DNA from: a virus
Virus record (IMG/VR): IMGVR_UViG_3300046011_005684
Location: 1 to 20,448 of that record
Direction: 5' to 3' (one strand)
DNA length: 20,448 nt
In this document: one piece after another, positions 12,220 through 17,052 of the stretch
Layout: the number at the start of each line of letters is the position of its first letter
How positions within the stretch are numbered: position 1 is the stretch's first letter
Position numbers and translations under genes: made by a program
Notes under the pieces: model-generated
The model's database searches: none
What the model saw: only the letters and a program-made list of their open reading frames with translations
Told to the model about the DNA's origin: nothing

Positions 12220-12381
12220 ATGAAAAAGTTTTTATTAAATGTTAAGTATTTTGGGATCTGGGGTATAAATAAAATTTATTCTTTAAAGTATTTAAGGTTA
12301 GATACTCCAATATCACTACCCACCACAATAATTGTTATATGTGTTTGGTTTGTATTGTTAACTTATATATTAGTTCTATAA
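12220..12381 (+). CDS. 53-aa membrane mini-protein
   Basis: GTT-ATG start downstream of P21. A basic N-terminal half (MKKFLLNVKYFGIWGINK, YLRLDTP) precedes one hydrophobic transmembrane segment (about residues 34-53: TTIIVICVWFVLLTYILVL) reaching the C-terminus. Topology is probably N-in by the basic residues. Function unknown; small phage membrane peptides often act on host membranes, but nothing specific is seen. Confidence 0.7.
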   Translation: MKKFLLNVKYFGIWGINKIYSLKYLRLDTPISLPTTIIVICVWFVLLTYILVL

Positions 12382-12388
12382 TACCTGG

Positions 12389-12418
12389 CTTGGAAAGTAT
12401 AAAATAGCTTCGTATATT
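12389..12418 (+). promoter_or_regulatory. Bacteroidetes-type promoter P22
   Basis: CTTG at 12389-12392, 20-nt spacer with AGTATAAAAT ending GCTTCG, TATATT at 12413-12418. Confidence 0.78.
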
Positions 12419-12446
12419 AAGGTATAATTAATAAATAATAAACGTT

Positions 12447-12683
12447 ATGAAAGTAAAAGATTTAATTGACAGATTAAGTAAGTGTGATCCTAACCAAAGA
12501 GTAATTTTAGAATACACCGACCATACTGATTGGGTATATAAAATGGAGTTTGGTGAAGATGAAATTTTAGATGATTTTGAAATGTTTGTTGGTATAAATA
12601 ATGAGGATGAAGATGTATTTGAAAAAGTTGTATTAATTGAGTGTAAAGAAGAAAATGACGTTCAAGATAATTTTTCAAGTTAA
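12447..12683 (+). CDS. Small phage protein of the LIxxLSxxDxxxRVV type
   Basis: 78 aa. The N-terminus VKDLIDRLSKCDPNQRVILEY matches a pattern common in phage small proteins (vKxLIexLsxxdpdxxVv); the gene at 14286 has the same start (IKELIETLSTLDSELRVVTRGY). The remainder is very acidic (GEDEILDDFEMFVGINNEDEDVF). The family's function is not known. Own promoter P22, GTT-ATG start. I treat it as a distant relative of the 14286 product, not a proven paralogue. Confidence 0.8.
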   Translation: MKVKDLIDRLSKCDPNQRVILEYTDHTDWVYKMEFGEDEILDDFEMFVGINNEDEDVFEKVVLIECKEENDVQDNFSS

Positions 12684-12702
12684 TTAAAACCATTAAACAT
12701 TA

Positions 12703-12732
12703 TTTGGAGTGTATAAATATTCTTCGTATATT
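12703..12732 (+). promoter_or_regulatory. Bacteroidetes-type promoter P23
   Basis: TTTG at 12703-12706, 20-nt spacer with GTGTATAAAT ending TTCTTCG, TATATT at 12727-12732. Confidence 0.82.
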
Positions 12733-12761
12733 ATATTATAATAATTAAATAATAATAAGTT

Positions 12762-12998
12762 ATGAAAGCAAAAGTGCAAATTAAATCAGTGTTTGAACAA
12801 ATCGCCAACAACGTATTTACAATGAAAGATGTTAACCAAGCCAAGGTATTCATCACCGAATTTATCACCAGTAAAGGTATAGACGGTGTAGATAAAAATA
12901 CTATTGTGAATAACGTTAGCAGATGTACTAATATTAATCAATTACAACGTTACGTGTGTAATTCGTTATTGATGTACGAAGGAATGGGAGTTAGTTAA
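12762..12998 (+). CDS. Unknown 78-aa protein
   Basis: Own promoter P23, GTT-ATG start. Helical and mildly basic: KVQIKSVFEQIANNVFTMKD, AKVFITEFITSKGI, TIVNNVSRCTNINQLQRYVC and LLMYEGMGVS. Codons here (ATC, AAC, GCC) are somewhat more GC-ending than in neighbours. The stop TAA lies inside a strong hairpin terminator. Function unknown. Confidence 0.82.
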   Translation: MKAKVQIKSVFEQIANNVFTMKDVNQAKVFITEFITSKGIDGVDKNTIVNNVSRCTNINQLQRYVCNSLLMYEGMGVS

Positions 12999-13004
12999 AC
13001 TCCC
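12986..13004 (+). terminator. Intrinsic terminator at the end of the mini-gene array
   Basis: GGGAGTT (12986-12992) and AACTCCC (12998-13004), a 7-bp stem followed by GTTTTTTTAC and a further T-run. The stop codon is in the loop and 3' arm. This is the most canonical intrinsic terminator in the window. Confidence 0.85.
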
Positions 13005-13270
13005 GTTTTTTTACTTTTTTTTGAAATAAAATTTGAGGGGACACCCTACCCGAACGGGCATGCACCACACACGAACGGGCACGGGTTGGTGTCGAATGCC
13101 CACACGTCGTTGCTGTCCGTACACGAGATGGTGTCGAACACGTGTAAAATTTCCGCACCTTTCAGATCGAAAACGATCTTTCACCCAGGCCCTCATATAT
13201 ACTCATATACTAAAACAAATGTAGGTCTCCCCCTATTCCATATACTTATAGGAAATTAAAATTAAATAAA
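13005..13270 (+). other. GC-rich structured intergenic region B
   Basis: No credible gene. From about 13037 to 13190 the DNA is far more GC-rich than its surroundings (34 of 60 bases in 13081-13140). It has exact direct repeats CGAACGGGCA (13051, 13072) and TGGTGTCGAA (13087, 13129). Nested inverted repeats are GGGCAT 13056-13061 with ATGCCC 13096-13101 and CACCA 13063-13067 with TGGTG 13087-13091; also ACACG 13121-13125 with CGTGT 13141-13145, and AGATCG-AAAA-CGATCT 13164-13179. CCTAT 13232-13236 with ATAGG 13248-13252 lies just before the next gene. A structured RNA or cis-acting DNA site is likely; which one cannot be told. Confidence 0.55.
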
Positions 13271-13501
13271 ATGAAACAGATCAAAACCTTAACCTCTATG
13301 AGTGAAACGCTTGTTCTCCTATTGGAAGATCTAACCAACTTATTAAATGATATCGATAATGGTGATTTAGTAAGGGAAATCGAGAATAACGTTGTTTCTC
13401 CCATGGAAGACGCTCAAGCCCAATTGGATATTATCTTAGATGATATTGATGATGGAGTGTATGATGAACATTCAGAAGAAGAATTTGAAGAGTGGGAATA
13501 A
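13271..13501 (+). CDS. Unknown 76-aa highly acidic protein
   Basis: ATG in TAAAATG context, without a CTTCG-type promoter. Strongly acidic and helical: KQIKTLTSMSETLVLLLEDL, LLNDIDNGDLVREIENNVVS, AQLDIILDDIDDG and a tail dominated by Glu (HSEEEFEEWE). Codons are more GC-rich than usual here (ACC, CTC, CCC). Together with the GC-rich stretch upstream this hints at a separately acquired segment from about 13.0 to 13.5 kb. Possibly a DNA-mimic or a partner of basic proteins; speculation. Confidence 0.75.
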   Translation: MKQIKTLTSMSETLVLLLEDLTNLLNDIDNGDLVREIENNVVSPMEDAQAQLDIILDDIDDGVYDEHSEEEFEEWE

Positions 13502-13597
13502 CCCTTTTGGAAAGTTTTTCCTAGAATGTAAAAATCTCTTTTAAAAAAGTTTTTTGGGAAGTCGAGCATATATACTACTTAAACTAATAAATTAGTT

Positions 13598-13641
13598 GAA
13601 GCTGTTAATCCCTAGCCTAAAGTTAGGGATTATTTGGCTTC
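13598..13641 (+). terminator. Long two-part hairpin before promoter P24
   Basis: Inner stem TAATCCCTA 13606-13614 with TAGGGATTA 13624-13632 and outer stem GAAGC 13598-13602 with GCTTC 13637-13641. It separates the acidic gene from the next operon and again contains the TTTG of the following promoter. It may be a terminator or a small structured RNA end. Confidence 0.6.
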
Positions 13642-13662
13642 CTAACCTTTTCTTCGTATGTT
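13633..13662 (+). promoter_or_regulatory. Promoter P24, variant -7 (TATGTT)
   Basis: TTTG at 13633-13636, 20-nt spacer ending TTCTTCG, TATGTT at 13657-13662 instead of TATATT. The next ATG begins only 8 nt after the -7 element, so the transcript may be leaderless or nearly so. It probably drives the operon to about 15.64 kb. Confidence 0.72.
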
Positions 13663-13669
13663 AATTATT

Positions 13670-13858
13670 ATGAGAAAATTATATTATAAATTAGTTATGT
13701 TCATAGGTTATACAATCATAATTCATGATCACTACAACCCAGAAACATTTGAATTAGAAAAGAAATATGCCTATATAGGGATTTATAAGTACCTAGGTAA
13801 TTTTAAACACGACGGAAGTTTAAAGATGATTAGAGTTTGGGAAATTAAAATAAGATAG
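13670..13858 (+). CDS. Unknown 62-aa protein
   Basis: Start chosen at ATG 13670 (ATT-ATG). An in-frame ATG at 13658 lies within the -7 box of P24 and cannot be in its transcript. The product MRKLYYKLVMFIGYTIIIHDH, then PETFELEKKYAYIGIYKYLG and MIRVWEIKIR is basic and aromatic. A short hydrophobic patch (about 6-17) could associate with membrane but is short for a span. Function unknown; first gene of the operon. Confidence 0.7.
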   Translation: MRKLYYKLVMFIGYTIIIHDHYNPETFELEKKYAYIGIYKYLGNFKHDGSLKMIRVWEIKIR

Positions 13859-13887
13859 TTATGTAGCAAACAGCAGTAGAATGGTTA

Positions 13888-14082
13888 GTGAATGAAATTA
13901 TGACTAAGCATGATAAATCATTTCTTGAATTTTATGGTTCAGAAGTTACACAAGCCAAAGAAATGGAAAAGCAACAGATTATTGATGCACATGGTAATCA
14001 ACAAAAAAAATCAGGTGGTGTTTCTAATTACACTTATATTTTAACAGGTGAAAAATACTATAACGAGACTTTTAATAAATAA
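13888..14082 (+). CDS. QTAVEWL / AKEMEKQQI phage protein with an amber codon at position 2
   Basis: The natural start appears to be ATG 13861, in the usual GTT-ATG context, but the next codon is TAG. Reading on in the same frame gives QTAVEWLVNEIMTK, then QAKEMEKQQIIDAHGN and YYNETFNK. That matches a common phage small-protein pattern (M(K)QTAVEWLxxxx, AKEMEKQQIxxA, YYNETF), so the frame is real. An A-to-T change in an AAG lysine codon would explain the TAG. Translation might restart at GTG 13888 (used here) or ATG 13900, or the gene may be dead. TAG is an ordinary stop elsewhere in this phage. The family has no known biochemical role to my knowledge. Confidence 0.7.
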   Translation: MNEIMTKHDKSFLEFYGSEVTQAKEMEKQQIIDAHGNQQKKSGGVSNYTYILTGEKYYNETFNK

Positions 14083-14085
14083 GTT

Positions 14086-14286
14086 ATGATAAAAGTAAGA
14101 TTAATACTAATGTTTCAAGGAAGGGTAGAACACGACATTGAAACCGAAATGATAAGACCTAGATTAAAAGAAACAATTACTCTACATGAACGTGGAGGAC
14201 ATTATAAAATAAAGTTTATCCAACATATGTTTAATGATAAAGGAGAATTTGAATCTCTAATGGTAACAGGAATAAAAAAAGTATAA
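14086..14286 (+). CDS. Unknown 66-aa protein
   Basis: GTT-ATG start, 3 nt after the previous stop, ending TAATG so that it overlaps the next start by one base. Beta-rich and basic (MIKVRLILMFQGRVEHDIET, RPRLKETITLHERGGHYKIK, SLMVTGIKKV), consistent with a small beta-barrel. This is the last gene in the window with the GTT-ATG context. Function unknown. Confidence 0.78.
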   Translation: MIKVRLILMFQGRVEHDIETEMIRPRLKETITLHERGGHYKIKFIQHMFNDKGEFESLMVTGIKKV

Positions 14287-14525
14287 TGAATATTAAAGAA
14301 CTAATAGAGACTCTTTCCACATTAGATTCTGAACTAAGAGTTGTAACTCGTGGTTACGAAGGAGGCTATGACGATATAGAATGGCCTGTAGGTAAAGATT
14401 CTCCTAATGTTATTGATTTGGCACTTCATGTTAATCCAGCATGGTATTATGGTAACCATGAAATGGTAAGTGAAGATCATCAGTATGGAACTAACGTTGA
14501 AGTAGTTAAAGCAATTGTATTATAA
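14286..14525 (+). CDS. Conserved small phage protein (GYEGGYDD type)
   Basis: 79 aa. MNIKELIETLSTLDSELRVV followed by TRGYEGGYDDIEW is a pattern frequent in phage hypothetical proteins (xxVKELIexLxxxdxxxxVvxxGYEGGYdDv). The later YGTNVEVVKAIVL fits the usual C-terminal strand of that family. Function not established. The start overlaps the previous stop by one base (TAATG), giving translational coupling. It shares its N-terminal pattern with the product encoded at 12447. Confidence 0.83.
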   Translation: MNIKELIETLSTLDSELRVVTRGYEGGYDDIEWPVGKDSPNVIDLALHVNPAWYYGNHEMVSEDHQYGTNVEVVKAIVL

Positions 14526-14536
14526 AATTTCTCCTA

Positions 14537-15166
14537 ATGTCTAAAATAATCCAATATACACAGGCTAAAGAAATGGAAATTAACGGCGATCTAATTATCT
14601 ATGATACAGATCGAGTAGTTACTCCTTTAAACCAAAATTCCAATTCTTCTTTATGGAAAGAAAATTTCCAAAAATTAAAACAAAAATTTAAAAAGGTTCC
14701 TCTTCACAAACTAATAGAATTTCTTGATTTCGATTATGTTATAGAATATAAACATCAAGAACAAGGAGATACTCCTACTACTATCTGGTCTTACTCATAT
14801 GGTAAAACTCCTAGTAGTGCTTATGTATTAGAAAAATCTTTTAATAAAGGTAAATATGTGTACATACTTACTAATGAGGCATATCCAAATATATGTAAAA
14901 TAGGAAAAGCAATTCAACCTACTTACCGTGTAACTAAAGTTAACGGGTCAGGAACAGTCTCTGAATGGCAACTGCGTTGGGCTTTACCTGTGTCTGATGA
15001 TTATAAAGTGGAGAGTGTAGTACATAAAACTTTAGAGCATCTACGTATGAATTCGTTTCAAGGATCATCTAGGGAATTTTTCTCTATTTCCTTAAACGAG
15101 GCTATTAAAGTTATTGAGGATTTAGGACAAGAATTTAAAACAGATAAAGGGGTTTATTATGAGTAG
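14537..15166 (+). CDS. T5orf172 / GIY-YIG-like domain protein
   Basis: 209 aa. Residues about 104-195 match the T5orf172 (GIY-YIG-related) layout: GKYVYILTN (105-113) and ICKIGKA (119-125) in place of the GIY and YIG strands; R131 as the usual arginine; a helix with VVHKTLEHLR (161-170); and SREFFSISLNEAI (178-190) carrying the conserved Glu (E180). GIY-YIG nucleases cut DNA with such a Tyr/Arg/Glu set, but many T5orf172 proteins have no demonstrated activity. Residues 1-100 are a separate unknown domain beginning IIQYTQAKEME, echoing the QAKEMEKQQ motif of the gene at 13888. Start ATG 14537 follows CTCCTA, not a GTT context. Overlaps the next gene by 8 nt. Confidence 0.82.
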   Translation: MSKIIQYTQAKEMEINGDLIIYDTDRVVTPLNQNSNSSLWKENFQKLKQKFKKVPLHKLIEFLDFDYVIEYKHQEQGDTPTTIWSYSYGKTPSSAYVLEKSFNKGKYVYILTNEAYPNICKIGKAIQPTYRVTKVNGSGTVSEWQLRWALPVSDDYKVESVVHKTLEHLRMNSFQGSSREFFSISLNEAIKVIEDLGQEFKTDKGVYYE

Positions 15167-15362
15167 TGTGATTTTGTTGTATATATGGATTTGTGTTAAG
15201 GCGTATTTACAAGTGGGGTTGTTTATGTCCTCTATAATTTTAATAATGACAATTGTAAATGATACTGTAGATCGAACATGGTTTAGGGATTTTCTCTTTA
15301 CTCTTTTCCTTCATCCTATAGTAGTTTATTACCTTATAAAAGAATTAACTGATGGAGAATAA
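15159..15362 (+). CDS. 67-aa membrane protein, two or three spans
   Basis: Begins inside the end of the T5orf172 gene and overlaps the next gene by 11 nt. Hydrophobic: VILLYIWICVKAYLQVGLFM and SSIILIMTIV, a charged loop (NDTVDRTWFRDF), then LFTLFLHPIVVYYLI and a polar KELTDGE tail. Two to three membrane spans are likely, in the inner membrane. A holin-like or envelope role is possible but not shown. Confidence 0.75.
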   Translation: MSSVILLYIWICVKAYLQVGLFMSSIILIMTIVNDTVDRTWFRDFLFTLFLHPIVVYYLIKELTDGE

Positions 15363-15642
15363 TTTAGATAAACAATTAGTTCCGTATATGGAACATGTTA
15401 TTGGGCAAACTTTGAATATGGTTGAATCTATATCTAAAGAGAAAGGTTTTAATAAAAAAGAAATGGGGAAATTAATTTCTGAATTGAATAATGAATTTGG
15501 AGATTATCTTACATTACTATCTCCGCAAATCCAGGGCAGAATAATGGAGATTAACCACTATATGTTAAATGATGATAAGGTATATGAAGAGTCAAATGAC
15601 CAACCTAATATCCAACCTTTTGAGGATAATGCAAAAGAATAA
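15352..15642 (+). CDS. Unknown 96-aa acidic helical protein
   Basis: Overlaps the membrane-protein gene by 11 nt, so coupled to it. MENNLDKQLVPYMEHVIGQT, then NMVESISKEKGFNKKEMGKL and ISELNNEFGDYLTLLSPQIQ form long amphipathic helices; the C-terminus is acidic and disordered (ESNDQPNIQPFEDNAKE). No membrane span. Last gene of the P24 operon; promoter P25 follows. Function unknown. Confidence 0.78.
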   Translation: MENNLDKQLVPYMEHVIGQTLNMVESISKEKGFNKKEMGKLISELNNEFGDYLTLLSPQIQGRIMEINHYMLNDDKVYEESNDQPNIQPFEDNAKE

Positions 15643-15670
15643 AAGACTTTTAAAGACTTCTGCAAAAAGG

Positions 15671-15702
15671 CTTGGCTTGCAGGAAAACATTTCGTATTTT
15701 TG
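15671..15702 (+). promoter_or_regulatory. Promoter P25 with textbook Bacteroidetes -7 (TATTTTTG)
   Basis: CTTG at 15671-15674, 20-nt spacer ending ATTTCG, then TATTTTTG at 15695-15702, the only exact TAnnTTTG match among the 25 sites. It precedes the operon containing the glutaredoxin-like, HD, sigma and structural genes. Confidence 0.75.
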
Positions 15703-15729
15703 GAGTACGGGAAAAGAAAATGAACAAAG

Positions 15730-16032
15730 ATGAGAGATAAAGAGATAATAGCGTTCACGATAGAGGGATGTAGGTACTGTGAGGAATTGGAGGGTAAATT
15801 GGATAATGAAGAGATAAAGTACAGGAATATAGATGTAAGTAGGAATAGTGAGATAGGGGATATGATTGAGGATACTTATAAATGTACTAAATATCCAATG
15901 GTAATACTTCATAGTTCTGATCGTTCTATAGTTTGGTTATCTGAAACAGAATTATTAACTTCAATTAACATTAGAATTTATAATAATATTAATCAAATAA
16001 TAACAGAAATAAAAAATGAATTTAACAGCTGA
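15730..16032 (+). CDS. Glutaredoxin/thioredoxin-fold protein
   Basis: 100 aa. The N-terminal strand (EIIAFTIEG) leads to CRYC (C14-C17), the CxxC redox motif at the start of a helix, followed by KYRNIDVSRN and KYPMVIL with the cis-proline P56 typical of the fold. Likely a dithiol oxidoreductase that could supply electrons to ribonucleotide reductase, as T4 NrdC does; no reductase gene is in this window, so the partner is unknown. The C-terminal region is extended compared with classical glutaredoxins. The first 45 codons use AGG, GAG and ATA more than the rest of the gene. Start ATG 15730; an upstream ATG at 15720 opens only a 6-codon frame. Overlaps the HD gene by 17 nt. Confidence 0.85.
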   Translation: MRDKEIIAFTIEGCRYCEELEGKLDNEEIKYRNIDVSRNSEIGDMIEDTYKCTKYPMVILHSSDRSIVWLSETELLTSINIRIYNNINQIITEIKNEFNS

Positions 16033-16771
16033 AAAAATAAATGATAATTGGGGTACTCTAATATCTAGAATAGATACTTATATTACTGAGCCAAGATGTA
16101 CTCAATTAAAAGAATTTTATGAGAAATATCAAGAACGTATTGCTTTAATGCCTGCTTCATATAAAAAAGAATATCATAATGCTTTTCCTGGAGGATATGT
16201 TGATCATGTTATAAGAGTTATAGATGGTGCTCTTAAATTAAATGAGGTATGGAATGAAATGGGAGTAGATCAAGGTACTTATACTACTGAAGAATTAGTA
16301 TTTTCAGCTTTAAATCATGACTTAGGTAAAATAGGAGATGAAAATCATGAATCATATATCCCTCAGACTGACCAATGGAGAAAAGATAAACTAGGAGAGG
16401 ATTATATGTTTAATGATGCTTTAGCATTTGCCTCAGTTCCAGATCGTTCTTTATTTTTACTTCAACAAAATAGTATTCCTTATACTTTTAATGAAATGGT
16501 AGCAATTCAGATACATGATGGTATTTATGATGAGGGAAATAAAAAGTATTTAGCTACATTTAATCCAGGACAAAAACCTAGAACATCTTTACCTTACATC
16601 TTACATCAGGCTGATTTAATGGCTTCACGTATTGAGTTTGAAAGAGAATGGTTACCTAAATTTAGAGGTGAAAAGAAAGTAGAAGTTAAAGCGTCTAAAC
16701 CCACAATAAAACAACAGCCTAAATTGTCTAACGCAAGCGCACCGTTTGCAAATTTATTAAATAACATATAA
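16016..16771 (+). CDS. HD-domain metal-dependent phosphohydrolase
   Basis: 251 aa. HD-superfamily metal-binding residues are visible: H54 and H64 in YHNAFPGGYVDHVIRV, the HD pair H101-D102 in LNHDLGKIG, H167 in IQIHDGIYDEGN and D200 in YILHQADLMASRIEF. HD proteins hydrolyse nucleotides or phosphodiesters; the substrate here is unknown (nucleotide pool or second messenger are options). The arrangement resembles HD proteins found beside late sigma genes in marine T4-like phages. The C-terminal tail (about 220-251) is Lys- and Pro-rich and probably disordered. The start overlaps the glutaredoxin gene by 17 nt. Cytoplasmic. Confidence 0.88.
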   Translation: MNLTAEKINDNWGTLISRIDTYITEPRCTQLKEFYEKYQERIALMPASYKKEYHNAFPGGYVDHVIRVIDGALKLNEVWNEMGVDQGTYTTEELVFSALNHDLGKIGDENHESYIPQTDQWRKDKLGEDYMFNDALAFASVPDRSLFLLQQNSIPYTFNEMVAIQIHDGIYDEGNKKYLATFNPGQKPRTSLPYILHQADLMASRIEFEREWLPKFRGEKKVEVKASKPTIKQQPKLSNASAPFANLLNNI

Positions 16772-16772
16772 T

Positions 16773-17051
16773 ATGATATTAATTTATATTAATATTGGAG
16801 TAATTGTTCTAGGAGTTATAGGATACATTATTTGGAATTTACTTAGAAAAGTAGAAAAACTAGAAAATACTATAAACGTACAAGAAAAATACATTCTTGA
16901 TTTTTATGATCTAGTAAAGACTTCAGAAGATAAAATTAAAGAAATTGACTCTAAACAATTATTTCAATCAGATGATGAAGTAGGTTTTTTCTTTACTAAT
17001 TTAAAAACAATCCAAGAAGCACTTTCGGATTATATCAAATTTATCAAATAA
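16773..17051 (+). CDS. Membrane-anchored coiled-coil protein
   Basis: 92 aa. One N-terminal transmembrane segment (about 2-22: LIYINIGVIVLGVIGYIIW), a basic stop (LLRKVEK) and a coiled-coil-like helix (about 28-65), followed by FQSDDEVGFFFTNLKTIQEAL and YIKFIK. Proteins with a TM, a helix and an FQSDDExGxFFxxxKxIQExL motif occur next to the late sigma gene in related phages as I remember them; function unknown. Sits 1 nt after the HD gene and 1 nt before the sigma gene. Confidence 0.82.
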   Translation: MILIYINIGVIVLGVIGYIIWNLLRKVEKLENTINVQEKYILDFYDLVKTSEDKIKEIDSKQLFQSDDEVGFFFTNLKTIQEALSDYIKFIK

Positions 17052-17052
17052 T

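Noticed and set aside
13033-13224. Open frames on both strands in the GC-rich island (13033-13224 + and 13011-13196 -)
   Set aside because: The predicted peptides are Arg/Thr/Cys-rich and unlike any other product here. The open frames follow from GC-rich repeats, and there is no promoter or start context.
671-13662. The repeated CTTCGTATATTA as an attachment site, CRISPR repeat or iteron
   Set aside because: Copies are irregularly spaced, always on the + strand, always just upstream of a gene, and coupled to a TTTG-like box 20 nt away, so promoter is the better explanation. No spacer-repeat structure exists.
13861-13866. Genome-wide TAG recoding
   Set aside because: TAG terminates many genes at sensible lengths with other features following immediately, and no clear suppressor tRNA with a CTA anticodon was found.
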